This document shows, piece after piece, positions 53,301 to 62,265 of a DNA stretch of 64,000 nt. The DNA comes from Malonomonas rubra DSM 5091 (GTDB lineage Bacteria; Desulfobacterota; Desulfuromonadia; Desulfuromonadales; Geopsychrobacteraceae), in NCBI RefSeq assembly GCF_900142125.1, contig NZ_FQZT01000005.1:124001-188000 (forward strand). Reading direction: 5' to 3'. How positions within the stretch are numbered: the first letter of the stretch is position 1; every line of letters begins with the position of its first letter. Under the pieces are notes generated by a model. The model did no database searches. It was not told where the DNA came from and was given only the letters and a program-made list of their open reading frames with translations. The position numbers and the translations under genes were made by a program.

Positions 53301-56300
53301 ATGCAAGAAGAGAAGCAACTGTTTGCCCTGCAGAAGCGGACCCTGATGATCGTCTTCACCATCCTGCTGGTGGCGGCGGGGATCCTTGCTTACGAGAACC
53401 TGGGACGCCTGGAAGACCCTACCTTCACGATCAAAACCGCTGTGGTGGCGACGGCTTACCCGGGCGCGACACCGGCTGAAGTGGAGGAGGAGGTCACCGA
53501 CCTGATCGAGGAGGCGATCCAGGAGATGGGGCAGGTCAAGGAGATTTACTCCACCTCGCAGGAAGGCTACTCCTTCGTTTACGTGGATATGAAGGATACC
53601 TTCAAGTCCCACCAGCTGCCACAGATCTGGGATGAGCTGCGGCGCAAAATCAGTGACGTACAGGGGCAGCTGCCACCGGGGGCCGGCCCCTCGATCGTGA
53701 ACGATGATTTCGGCGATGTCTACGGCGTCTTTTTCGCCCTGACCGGCGAGGGGCTCACCAATGCCGAGCTGAAAGATTACGCCGACAGCCTGAAAAAAGA
53801 GCTGCTGCTGTGCGACGACGTTGCCAAGATTGATATGTGGGGCGTGCGCCAGGAGGCGATTTTTGTCGAGTTTAAACAAGCACAGCTGGCGCAGCTCGGT
53901 CTGACCCCGCAGCAGATTATCGGCACCCTGCAGGCGCAGAACTTGGTGCAGCGCAGCGGGAAGGTAAAAGTTGGCGACAACTATCTGCGCATCACCCCGA
54001 CCGGCAGCCTTGGCAGCGAAGAGCAGATTGCTGAGCTGCTGATCGGCAGTGCTCAGGGTATGGTGCGCCTCAGTGACGTCGCAACGATTTACCGCGACTA
54101 CATCGACCCGCCGCGCAACATCCTGCGTTACAACGGCAAAGAGGGGATCGGCCTCGGCATCTCGACCCTCGATGGCGGCAACGTCATCACCATGGGCGAC
54201 TCGATCGAAAAACGGCTCGCCGAACTGGAGCCGAACAAGCCGGCCAACGTTGAGCTGCATTCTATTTATTATCAGAGCAAGGTGGTGACCGAGTCGGTCG
54301 ACACCTTCGTCCTCAACCTGATCGAAGCGGTCGCCATCGTTATCGTCCTGCTGATGCTGTTCATGGGCTGGCGTACCGGTATGCTGATCGGTGCGGTGTT
54401 GCTGTTGACCATTCTCGGTACCTTCGTCGGCATGGCGGCGATGGGCATCGACCTGCAAAAGGTCTCTCTCGGTGCATTGATCCTGGCGCTGGGGATGCTG
54501 GTCGATAACGCCATTGTTGTTGCCGATGGCACCCTGGTACGGATGGAGCACGGTGAAGATGTGGAAACGGCGGCGACCAAAACCGTCAAGGCTGCCGGCT
54601 TGCCGCTGCTCGGTGCAACTATTGTTGCTATCCTCGCGTTTACCGCCATCGGTTTCTCACCCGGGAACGTCGGCGAGTTCTGCCGCTCTCTGTTCGACGT
54701 TATGGCGCTCTCCTTGTTTATCAGCTGGATTCTGGCGATTTCGGTGACGCCATTGTTCTGTGTGTGGTTTCTCAAGCATGTTCATACCGGAGATGACCAC
54801 TCGCACAACCGGGGGATGAACAAGTTCTACCGGAAGCTGCTGCACCTGTCGATCCATCATCGCTGGATCGTGATGCTGGCGACCCTGCTGGCCCTTGGTG
54901 TGGCGCTGTTCGGTTTCGGCTATGTCCCCAAATCCTTCTTCCCCGACTCGACCCAGCGCTACTTCTACGTCAACTACTGGAACCCGCAAGGGGTGCATAT
55001 CGATAAGACGGCGGAGGATCTGGCGCAGATTGATAAATATGTCAGCAGCCTCGACGGCGTGGTCAATACCACCAGCTTTATCGGCGAAGGCGGCATGCGT
55101 TTCATTATCAGTTACGATTACCAGACACCGAACAGCGCCTATGGGCAGATTTTGGTCGAGGTGGAGGATTACCGGGTTATTGACGGGTTGTTACCCAAGG
55201 TTGAAGCCTACATGGCGGAAAGTTTTCCCCAAGCCGAACCTTATGCGCAGAAAATCCAGAACGGTCCGGCGATCACTTATAAGATCGAGGCCCGTTTCCG
55301 TGGCCCCGATGTTGCCGTGTTGAAAGAGTTGGCAGGTAAAGCGGAGAAAATCCTCGCCGATTCCGGCAACGCCCGCGACCTGCGCACCGACTGGCGGCAG
55401 CCGGTTGATGTGCTACGGCCGCAGTTTTCGCAAACCCAGGCGCGTTACGCCGGGATCACCCGCAGCGACCTTGCCAATGCCCTGCAGTGGAACTTTAATG
55501 GCATCACCGCCGGGCTCTACCGCGAACATGACAAATTGATCCCGATCCAGTTCCGTTCTCCGGCGGAGGAACGCAAAAGCCTGGAAAACATGACGAATAT
55601 CCAGATTCGCAGTTCTTTGCAGAACAGCTTTGTCTCTTTGCAGCAGGTTGTCAGCGGGATTGAGTCGGTGAGTGAGGACGCGCTGGTCAAACGGCGTGAC
55701 CGGCAGCGCACCATCACTGTGCAGTGCAACCCGAAGCAGGGACTGCCCGCTGAATATCACAGCAGCATCCGCGGGGAGGTCGAAGCGATTGAACTGCCGA
55801 CCGGTTACTCGCTGGAGTGGGGCGGTGAGTTCGAAAGTTCAGCGGAAAGTCAGGCGCCGCTGGCACAGGTGTTCCCGCTTTGTATCCTCGGTATGTTCCT
55901 GATCGTGGTCTGGCTGTTCGATTCCTTCCGCCGACCACTGATCATCTTCATGACCGTACCTCTGTCGCTGATCGGTGTCTCTGCCGGCCTGCTGCTGACT
56001 GGGTTACCCTTCGGTTTCATGTCGATTCTCGGTTTCCTCGGTCTGTCTGGGATGCTGATCAAGAATGCCATCGTCTTGATCGACCAGATCGAACAGGACC
56101 TGAAACTGGGGGTCGAGCCGTATAAAGCGGTGCTCGATTCTTCCGTCAGCAGGATGCGGCCGGTGCTGATGGCTTCCGGAACCACCATTCTCGGCATGGC
56201 ACCACTCTTGTTCGACGCTTTTTACGCGGCAATGGCGGCGACCATCATGAGTGGTCTGTTTGCAGCGACCTTCCTGACGTTGATTATCGTTCCGGTCGCT

Positions 56301-56345
56301 TACACCAAGGTTTATAAAATCAAGGCGGATAAAGCTCATGTTTAG
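53301..56345 (+). CDS. RND efflux pump inner-membrane transporter
   Basis: A 1014-residue pump of HAE1 type. 12 membrane segments with two large periplasmic loops; GALILALGMLVDNAIVVADG is the helix-4 region with the coupling Asp (LVDNA rather than the usual DD pair of AcrB), and SILGFLGLSGMLIKNAIVLIDQIEQD is its counterpart in the second half. ATG 53301 is used rather than the adjacent GTG; GAGGGG is 4 nt upstream. It overlaps the channel gene by 8 nt. Confidence 0.94.
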   Translation: MQEEKQLFALQKRTLMIVFTILLVAAGILAYENLGRLEDPTFTIKTAVVATAYPGATPAEVEEEVTDLIEEAIQEMGQVKEIYSTSQEGYSFVYVDMKDTFKSHQLPQIWDELRRKISDVQGQLPPGAGPSIVNDDFGDVYGVFFALTGEGLTNAELKDYADSLKKELLLCDDVAKIDMWGVRQEAIFVEFKQAQLAQLGLTPQQIIGTLQAQNLVQRSGKVKVGDNYLRITPTGSLGSEEQIAELLIGSAQGMVRLSDVATIYRDYIDPPRNILRYNGKEGIGLGISTLDGGNVITMGDSIEKRLAELEPNKPANVELHSIYYQSKVVTESVDTFVLNLIEAVAIVIVLLMLFMGWRTGMLIGAVLLLTILGTFVGMAAMGIDLQKVSLGALILALGMLVDNAIVVADGTLVRMEHGEDVETAATKTVKAAGLPLLGATIVAILAFTAIGFSPGNVGEFCRSLFDVMALSLFISWILAISVTPLFCVWFLKHVHTGDDHSHNRGMNKFYRKLLHLSIHHRWIVMLATLLALGVALFGFGYVPKSFFPDSTQRYFYVNYWNPQGVHIDKTAEDLAQIDKYVSSLDGVVNTTSFIGEGGMRFIISYDYQTPNSAYGQILVEVEDYRVIDGLLPKVEAYMAESFPQAEPYAQKIQNGPAITYKIEARFRGPDVAVLKELAGKAEKILADSGNARDLRTDWRQPVDVLRPQFSQTQARYAGITRSDLANALQWNFNGITAGLYREHDKLIPIQFRSPAEERKSLENMTNIQIRSSLQNSFVSLQQVVSGIESVSEDALVKRRDRQRTITVQCNPKQGLPAEYHSSIRGEVEAIELPTGYSLEWGGEFESSAESQAPLAQVFPLCILGMFLIVVWLFDSFRRPLIIFMTVPLSLIGVSAGLLLTGLPFGFMSILGFLGLSGMLIKNAIVLIDQIEQDLKLGVEPYKAVLDSSVSRMRPVLMASGTTILGMAPLLFDAFYAAMAATIMSGLFAATFLTLIIVPVAYTKVYKIKADKAHV

Positions 56346-57714
56346 AAAAATGATGATATTTTTTTTGTTTCTACTGCCGAGTTTCGCGTTCGCCCAGATC
56401 GAACCTCTGCAGCAACTCGATATGCAGATTCCCCACGGCAGCTTGACCTTAAGCCATGCCATCCGCATGGCGCTGGACTCATCGCCGAGTGTCAAGCAGG
56501 CGGCAATACGGATTGAAGCGGCGCAGGCGGTTGTCGGCCAGGCCCGTTCGGCGCTCAAGCCGATGGTCAGTGCCAATATCGGTCGCCGTCACCAGAACAG
56601 CACCATTCAGCCGGACTGGGCACCGCAGGTCCGTTTCAACGACAGTTTTGATATCTGGACGGCTGGTGTCGAGGCGAACTGGCTGCTGTTCGACGGCTTC
56701 GCCCGGCGGGCGCGAATTCTTGCTGCCGAATACAGTGTTGAAGCCTCCGAAAAAACTCGGGACGAAACCCGTCGCCTGCTCGCTGAAGCGGTCTCTGGCG
56801 CTTTTTACCAGGCGCAGCTGGCGGTCGAGAGCATGTTGATTGCGCAGCAAAACCGCAACTTCAACCGCGCCTTGGAAGAAGAGGCGGATATTCGCTGGCA
56901 GACCGGTAGCATTCCGGAAGCGGAGAAACTCAATTTCGCCGTTCGGGCGCTGCAGGCGGAGAGTGATTACCTGCGAGCTGAGCAGAGTTTCAAGCTGGTG
57001 ACGGTAGTGCTGGCCGAACTGATGGCGTTGCCCGATGCAAAGCTGCCGACAAACCTCTACCCGGTACGCAGCGAAGCAGATGTCCTGAAGCAGGCTGTGC
57101 CGGACTACGACAAGGAATTTACCTATGCGCTGCAGCAGCGCCCCGATCTTCAGGCGTTGAATGCATCCGTCGCCGCGTTGCAGCAGAATAAAAAGGTGCA
57201 GCAGGGCAGCTACTGGCCGAAGCTGATTCTCAACAGCGGTTTCGATTACAACAAGTACGAGGGGCTGAAGTCGGGTGACCAGGAGGAGCACGATGCGTAC
57301 GCTGGATTGCACCTGAGCTGGGATCTCTACCAGGGCGGCAGCCGTGCGGCGAAAGTTCGCGAGGCCGAACATGAAATCAGTGCTCTGCGGCAACAGAAAC
57401 GGCAGCAGATTTTGGCCATTCAGTCATCCATCCAGCAGGCGATCGCGTCCGCTGAAGCGACCCGCAGCATGTATCAACGCCAGCAGCAGTCACTGCTGTT
57501 GACGGCAAAAATCCGCGAGCACATTGAAAAAGCCTACCGTGCAGGGGTTGCGAACCTGACCCGGCTGAACGAGGCTCAGACCGATCTGGTCCGTGCAGCC
57601 GGCGCTGAATCGGCCAGCCGGATTAATTATCTCTTGTCGCTGCAGCAGCTGAAAGCGGCGAGTGGGCGGATTCTGAATGATGAGGGAGGGGAAAGTGGAC
57701 AGTCGGTTCAATAA
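56338..57714 (+). CDS. TolC-family outer-membrane efflux channel
   Basis: A 458-residue exported protein with a signal peptide (MFRKMMIFFLFLLPSFAFAQ). Two OEP repeats of long helices: HAIRMALDSSPSVKQAAIRIEAAQAVVGQARSALKP in the first, and FTYALQQRPDLQALNASVAALQQNKKVQQGSYWPKL in the second, then LSWDLYQGG. Starts inside the pump stop and ends 20 nt into the following gene. Third part of the tripartite efflux system. Confidence 0.93.
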   Translation: MFRKMMIFFLFLLPSFAFAQIEPLQQLDMQIPHGSLTLSHAIRMALDSSPSVKQAAIRIEAAQAVVGQARSALKPMVSANIGRRHQNSTIQPDWAPQVRFNDSFDIWTAGVEANWLLFDGFARRARILAAEYSVEASEKTRDETRRLLAEAVSGAFYQAQLAVESMLIAQQNRNFNRALEEEADIRWQTGSIPEAEKLNFAVRALQAESDYLRAEQSFKLVTVVLAELMALPDAKLPTNLYPVRSEADVLKQAVPDYDKEFTYALQQRPDLQALNASVAALQQNKKVQQGSYWPKLILNSGFDYNKYEGLKSGDQEEHDAYAGLHLSWDLYQGGSRAAKVREAEHEISALRQQKRQQILAIQSSIQQAIASAEATRSMYQRQQQSLLLTAKIREHIEKAYRAGVANLTRLNEAQTDLVRAAGAESASRINYLLSLQQLKAASGRILNDEGGESGQSVQ

Positions 57715-58186
57715 CATTGACAGCATCAAGAAGCTCTGGTGGCTGCACGACTCTTACTGGCATGCCACTGTAGTGAAAGAATTCGGGATGGAGAAGGCAA
57801 ACGAACTGAACTTGGCCGCGGCGGAGAAGTTTTTCCGTAAATATACCCTGTTGCTGTTGAAAACGGGTGAAATTAAAAAGCCGCAGTCGATCGAGGACCT
57901 GGTTGACATCTTCAGAGTCGTCTGGGCGACCTGCTTCCCCGACGGCATGTATCTGGATGCACCGATTACGATTGAAGGCAACACCGCTACCTGGATGGGG
58001 ACAGAGTGTCACGCCTACGATTCTCTCCGGTCAGCGAAGATGGATACTGGCTACGCTTGCGGTTGTCAGGCGATCCGTAACGGGGTGATGAAAGCGTTGC
58101 GGTTGAAGGTTGATCATTCCATCGAGGAGAGTTTGATCAATGGTGACGGGCGCTGTGTCATCAAATTTTCTTTCCAGCCGAAATGA
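57695..58186 (+). CDS. DUF6125-like protein (ATC hydrolase-type fold, uncertain)
   Basis: 163 residues from GTG 57695 (MDSRFNNIDSIKKLWWLHDSYW), preceded by GAGGGAGGGG. The ATG at 57677 in the same frame is weaker. LWWLHDSYWHATVVKEFG and the late ECHAYDSLRSAKMDTGYACGCQ...NGDGRCVIKFSF recall DUF6125/ATC-hydrolase-like families with a G-D-x-x-C-x-F ending. It overlaps the end of the channel gene, so it is the last cistron of the efflux operon and may modify or sense the exported compound. Function unknown. Confidence 0.62.
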   Translation: MDSRFNNIDSIKKLWWLHDSYWHATVVKEFGMEKANELNLAAAEKFFRKYTLLLLKTGEIKKPQSIEDLVDIFRVVWATCFPDGMYLDAPITIEGNTATWMGTECHAYDSLRSAKMDTGYACGCQAIRNGVMKALRLKVDHSIEESLINGDGRCVIKFSFQPK

Positions 58187-58189
58187 GAA

Positions 58190-59149
58190 TTACAGATTCC
58201 ATCCCCAGTATTTAAGGAACCTGCTGAACTCCCACAGGTCAGATTTTTCCCGCGCCCAGGGTTTTAAACTGGTGTAAAAGACAGTCCCTGTTTCGTTGCT
58301 GGGACCTAAATCCTTGTCCTCGCCAACGCGCAGATCGAGAGCCCACCACCCCATCAGCCAGCGCTCATAAGGCTTGTAACTGCCACGCACATAGCCTTTG
58401 CGCGGCCCTTCAGTTTCGAAAAAAGAAAGAGTTTTGTTCTTGAATGGGAGTTCGCGCAAGGATTGCATCGGCAGCAGTTCGGCGGTTTGTGCGTTTTCTG
58501 TTGTCGGTTTTAGCAGTCCTATATCCATCACCCGATGTGTTGCCCCTCTGACCCGGATGGCGAACCTGTGCTGCGCAGCTTCTCTGTCGATATCGATGCG
58601 TGCCGGGAGCAGTTCGCCGTAAATATCCTGTTTAGCTGCAGGCCAATCGGCAGGGTAGGCTGATTCCGGTAATGCCGACGTAGGAATAATTGCCAGATAG
58701 CAGCCGCAAGTGTGGACCGTCGTCAGCAGAAGGGGAATGTTGTTGCTGTCCAAAGTGACAAGCGCCAGCAAACCGACATTGTTTCCGGCAGTCAGGTGGC
58801 CGTTCGGTGTGCTCTCGAAGTGGACTCGGTAGATCAGATTACGATATGTGCGGCCATTGCTGCTGAAGACCTGTTGTTGAGCAAAAATCGTCGGGTGGTT
58901 CGGATCGACGTTAGCGACAGGTTGGCCATTATCGCCGGTTTTAAAGCCGGGACTACCGATCCGGTTGTAACTTTTCTCTGCCTCTTCGAGTATGAACTGA
59001 GGGGCAAAACGGCTCAGCAGGTTCCCCTGAGTTTGGACAGAAACACTGACTGAAAAGGAGTCTTCTGTTTTCTGGGCAGGTTGCAAGCTAGCGCAAGCAG
59101 TTGTTAGCAGCAACAGCATCAGGATGAAAAATTTTGTCGGCATCCGCAT
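58190..59149 (-). CDS. Putative lipoprotein of unknown function
   Basis: A 319-residue exported protein with a lipobox LTTAC (C18 or C19 as lipidated Cys). The mature part has no motif I recognise; VHTCGCYLAIIPTSALP contains a CGC and the end KSDLWEFSRFLKYWGWNL is Trp-rich. It converges with the DUF6125-like gene with only a 3-nt gap. No known partner. Confidence 0.7.
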   Translation of the reverse strand: MRMPTKFFILMLLLLTTACASLQPAQKTEDSFSVSVSVQTQGNLLSRFAPQFILEEAEKSYNRIGSPGFKTGDNGQPVANVDPNHPTIFAQQQVFSSNGRTYRNLIYRVHFESTPNGHLTAGNNVGLLALVTLDSNNIPLLLTTVHTCGCYLAIIPTSALPESAYPADWPAAKQDIYGELLPARIDIDREAAQHRFAIRVRGATHRVMDIGLLKPTTENAQTAELLPMQSLRELPFKNKTLSFFETEGPRKGYVRGSYKPYERWLMGWWALDLRVGEDKDLGPSNETGTVFYTSLKPWAREKSDLWEFSRFLKYWGWNL

Positions 59150-59240
59150 AAAAGTCCTATATGTCGGGGGATCATCCTTTCAACTATAGCACCCTCCCCC
59201 TTTTTCAAAAGATAGCTTCACGAGCCTCTTGATATAAAAT

Positions 59241-59360
59241 CGGCAGGGCCTGCTGACCCTGTTTGTCATCCCGGCGGTTTACCTGTTACTGGGGCGTGAG
59301 CGTCAGTCGGTGGAAGTAAAAGAAGTTGCTGTCCAGCGAGTGAAGGAGGTGACAGCGTGA
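59241..59360 (+). pseudogene. Remnant: C-terminus of an RND pump
   Basis: The frame reads RQGLLTLFVIPAVYLLLGRERQ and then EVKEVAVQRVKEVTA before TGA. LTLFVIPAVYLLL is the last transmembrane helix of HAE1-type RND pumps. Everything upstream of it is missing, so only the last 40 codons remain. Confidence 0.7.
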
Positions 59361-59786
59361 AACGGATAAATCTAAACTCTGCTACTCGGCTGCGTCGGGC
59401 TGCTGCTCTTCGCCTGTACCATGGGGCTAGATTATCAACGTCCCGAAGCGCTGGTGCCGGTGCAATATAAGAGTGATGCTCCCTGGAAAGAGGCAGTGCC
59501 GAGCGATGTGCTGGCCAAGGGGGACTGGCGGACAATTTATAACGACCCGGTCTTGAACAATCTGGAGATGAAGGTGGTGGAAGCCAACCTAGACCGGCAG
59601 CAGCTACATCGGTAGTCAATATGCTCTGCCGCTGGTGCGGTCAGCTATCAGGAAGTAATCGATACTCAGCGTACTGCACTGCAGACGGAACGTGCCCTGG
59701 TGCAGTTGCGTGGGCAGCAGATGGATAGTTCGGTCTCGCTGGTTAAAGCTCTCGGTGGTGGCTGGCATGTTGCCGCGACGGATTGA
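59357..59786 (+). pseudogene. Remnant: NodT/OprM-type outer-membrane factor
   Basis: Directly after the pump remnant, a GTG-started frame is shifted near 59380. The second frame reads LLGCVGLLLFACTMGLDYQRP, an OprM-like lipoprotein start, through DWRTIYNDPVLNNLE to a stop at about 59613. The third piece in another frame, VSYQEVIDTQRTALQTERAL...QLRGQQMDSSVSLVKALGGGW, is the C-terminus of a NodT-type channel. The middle (about 250 residues) is deleted. Confidence 0.78.
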
Positions 59787-59812
59787 CCGAACTTTAATTT
59801 CACCGAAAACCC

Positions 59813-59849
59813 AAAAAGGGCCTGACGGATATTCCGTGAGGCCCTTTTT
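59813..59849 (-). terminator. Terminator of the 70-residue zinc-ribbon gene
   Basis: AAAAAGGGCCT at 59813-59823 pairs with AGGCCCTTTTT (59839-59849), with an inner ACGGA/TCCGT hairpin. T-rich on both strands. Confidence 0.85.
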
Positions 59850-59871
59850 GGTAGAAATCGAATTAAGCTTT

Positions 59872-60084
59872 TTAGCAAGCCCAGCAGTAATCGTCACCTT
59901 CGACAGCTTCGGTGGTAGCCGAGAGGAACGACTTGGCGTTCGGGTCGTTGATAACTTCCGACAAGCCATGGTTGATCGACCAGCTGGTACCGCATACGGC
60001 ACACTCCATGATGCCTTCATCAAACTGGTCGGAGTGAAGGTTGATTTCCTGGTGTTCGTGATTGTTGCAGACTGGGCATTTCAT
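59872..60084 (-). CDS. Small zinc-ribbon protein, paralog 1 (70 residues)
   Basis: A 70-residue protein: MKCPVCNNHEHQEINLHSD, then MECAVCGTSWSINHG and a C-terminal CWAC. Two CxxC pairs form a zinc ribbon; the terminal CWAC adds a third pair. AAGGAGA precedes ATG 60084; the frame to 60120 is rejected. It is paralogous to the gene at 60539 (NLHSD/DLHSD, CGTSW/CGTIW). Function unknown. Confidence 0.75.
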   Translation of the reverse strand: MKCPVCNNHEHQEINLHSDQFDEGIMECAVCGTSWSINHGLSEVINDPNAKSFLSATTEAVEGDDYCWAC

Positions 60085-60120
60085 AACGTTCTCCTTATGA
60101 TCGATATGATTTAAAATCAC

Positions 60121-60538
60121 ATCTAATGTTTATTTATGATTGAAGTATACTCTTCTAAAAAATCCTGACAATAGTTATTTTAGTAGAAAGTCTTTGTAAA
60201 ACAATATGTTACAGAGTTTTCCTGTTTTACTGAATAGATCATTGGTTTGTTTTTGGGTCTTTGGTCTGACCAATGGTTTTGAGGGCTTGAGCAAGCCCCC
60301 TTCACAAGGGGGTTTCTCGGTTTTATCTGGTGAAGAGTGAGTTTGTTTTCATTCTCGTTTTTTTCGTTGGGGTGTTGAGAGGGAGCTGTTTTTTTTTTAC
60401 TTTTTCGCTTTTTTCCTAATTTAAAACGGAAGTTCAACCGGTTTGGCGGACAAAAAAGAAGCCCATCACAAAATGTGACGGGCTTCAAGCATACCGGTCG
60501 GAGTCGTAACCGGCATCTATACTCGTGTTAAATTTAGA
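60121..60538. other. AT-rich gap with stem-loops
   Basis: 418 nt without a convincing gene. It contains two overlapping hairpins that share three C bases (GGGCTTG/CAAGCCC at 60283-60298 and CCCCCTT/AAGGGGG at 60296-60312), ATTGGT/ACCAAT (60241-60246, 60269-60274) and the terminator at 60452-60486. Confidence 0.5.
60452..60486 (-). terminator. Terminator of paralog 2 zinc-ribbon gene
   Basis: GAAGCCC(A)TCACA / TGTGA(C)GGGCTTC (60458-60486) is a 12-bp stem with one mismatch and a 3-nt loop. On the minus strand six T residues follow. Confidence 0.92.
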
Positions 60539-60721
60539 TCAATGAGCGGCGACCTGAGTCTCATACTCGGTCGAAGCCTTGATGATGTTGGCCAAGCCTT
60601 GATCATCAAGCCAGATGGTGCCGCAGGTGCTGCACTCGATGATATCTTTAGCGTAGCCGTCGGAATGCAGATCGAGTTCGTTGTGATCGACGTTTTTGCA
60701 AACTGGGCATTGGCACTTCAT
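60539..60721 (-). CDS. Small zinc-ribbon protein, paralog 2 (60 residues)
   Basis: A 60-residue protein: MKCQCPVCKNVDHNELDLHSDGYAKD, then ECSTCGTIWLDDQGLANII. Two Cys pairs (CPVC and CSTC) form the zinc ribbon; the extra C-terminal CWAC of paralog 1 is absent. GAGGAG lies before the ATG. Duplicate of the gene at 59872. Function unknown. Confidence 0.72.
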   Translation of the reverse strand: MKCQCPVCKNVDHNELDLHSDGYAKDIIECSTCGTIWLDDQGLANIIKASTEYETQVAAH

Positions 60722-61074
60722 AGCTTTCTCCTCAAAAATATGGTCAAAAATAACAGATAGTGAATGTCGTTGAGTTGATTATACGCCTGTACCTATTGAA
60801 TGCAACCGTAAAAAGAGAAAAAATGTCTAAAAAACAATAACTTATGCGACGATTTTGTTTTGCAGAGCAGACCGGGGTTTAATTTGAAGCATCATGTATA
60901 CGTTATAAAATTATGTATACAGTAATAAAACCAAGGTTAAGTACCTTTTTTTACAGGGTTTTGCTGAGTAGACCAGCGGTATAAAAATGACAGAAAATTT
61001 ATCTGCTGTGTTTGTACCCCAAAGGGGTGGGAGTGAAAAAAAATGTTATTCTGGGCGCAAAATCAGGACTGCAA
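60722..61074. other. Intergenic region with TGTATAC inverted repeat
   Basis: 353 nt, AT-rich, no gene recognised. An inverted repeat TGTATAC (60895-60901), 13-nt spacer, GTATACA (60915-60921) lies in it. CCCC/GGGG repeats near 61017-61027 form a small hairpin. The region carries the promoter for the 60-residue zinc-ribbon gene. Confidence 0.5.
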
Positions 61075-62265
61075 CTAAGGGATTTTGCTTTTTTGTCTGA
61101 ATTGTCCTGAAAAAATTCTGTGGCAGGCTTTTTTAAATCCACTCACGATAAAGGGCATGGCACGCTGCCGTTCAAGCAATCTTTTTCCCATCAGCATGGT
61201 TCTGTTTTTGGGCGGCTTCTGTTTTTTATCCCGCGGGATCAGCTTCAATGCCTGCTGCGGGCAGGCCGCCAGGCAGGCGCCGCAACCAAGGCAGACTTGC
61301 TGCTTTATTTGAATCGGCTGTTGTCGGTCGATTGCAACCAGGGCCGAGACATTACAGCTGCTGATGCAGCGGCCGCAGCTATTGCACTTGATTGGGTTGA
61401 TTTCCGCGATAAAAGGAGCCTTGGCGATGCCGTTGTGATAGCCGGCCTGTACGCCCGCCATCAATTCGCAACAGCAGGAGCAGCAGTTACAGATAAAGGC
61501 TGGCTGTTGGCGGATGTTGTCGGTGATGTGGGTCAGTCCGAGCCGGCGGGCCTGCTCGACGATCGCCAGCAGTTGCTCTTTGCTCTGTTCTTTGGCAAAG
61601 CCGCGTCGCACCAGAAAGCGTGCCCCGCTACCGAGGGAGATGCAGGTGTCCTCCATCGGCGCACCTTTTTCACAGGGTTGCTGCAGATGGTGCTTTTTGT
61701 GCCGGCAGTAGCAGATGCCGACAGCACCGAAATCAGCTTGCTCGATTATCTTTCGGGCGTTTTCGTAACTTGTCACTTCTGAATCGACAGGAATCTGATC
61801 GTCATAGACCAATGAGCGGGTCAGAGGGGTTTTGCTGTCGAAGAACTCCTTCGCCATTCCGGTCTGTGGATTGCTATACAGGTATTCATACATCAACTGT
61901 GCGATTTCCGTTTGTGGAATATCGTCACGCAGCTTCATAAAGCTGAACTCAAAAAATCCGATCAGTCCCGGCATCAGCAGGTAATAGGTTTCGCCCTCGT
62001 AGGGCAGATCCATGATCACCCCTTTGTCGGCCATACGATCGAGTAGAGGTGCCAATTCTGCACAGCTAATTCCGGTCGCCTGTGCGACTTCCGTCAGTGT
62101 CGATTCTTCCAAAGGGAAGCGGGAGGCGATGTAGGCTTCCTGTTCGTCAAACAGGTGGCTGAGAATCTGTCGCAGCGTTTCACTGTCTGGCAGGCCGACC
62201 GGGTACTTGTTGAGGCGATCGATGAGAGGGACGATACTGCTTTTAGTGCCAACCTGGTGGCCCAT
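61075..62265 (-). CDS. Winged-helix plus [4Fe-4S] ferredoxin protein
   Basis: 396 residues. Residues about 30-105 look like a winged helix (TEVAQATGISCAELAPLLDRMADKGVIMDLPY). A middle region has a Cys-dense stretch (CNCCSCCCELM near 263), and two ferredoxin-type [4Fe-4S] clusters follow: CNSCGRCISSC and CLGCGACLAAC. Such proteins pair sensing or redox control with electron transfer in sulfate/iron reducers. It starts inside the stop of the MBL gene (TGATG overlap). Confidence 0.78.
   Translation of the reverse strand: MGHQVGTKSSIVPLIDRLNKYPVGLPDSETLRQILSHLFDEQEAYIASRFPLEESTLTEVAQATGISCAELAPLLDRMADKGVIMDLPYEGETYYLLMPGLIGFFEFSFMKLRDDIPQTEIAQLMYEYLYSNPQTGMAKEFFDSKTPLTRSLVYDDQIPVDSEVTSYENARKIIEQADFGAVGICYCRHKKHHLQQPCEKGAPMEDTCISLGSGARFLVRRGFAKEQSKEQLLAIVEQARRLGLTHITDNIRQQPAFICNCCSCCCELMAGVQAGYHNGIAKAPFIAEINPIKCNSCGRCISSCNVSALVAIDRQQPIQIKQQVCLGCGACLAACPQQALKLIPRDKKQKPPKNRTMLMGKRLLERQRAMPFIVSGFKKACHRIFSGQFRQKSKIP

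Noticed and set aside
53238-54551. 437-residue minus-strand frame opposite the RND pump
   Set aside because: Asp/Gln/His-rich shadow of GC-biased codons.
60180-60488. 102-residue Lys/Asn-rich minus-strand frame
   Set aside because: Low complexity in AT-rich DNA, overlaps a terminator and hairpins, no Shine-Dalgarno.
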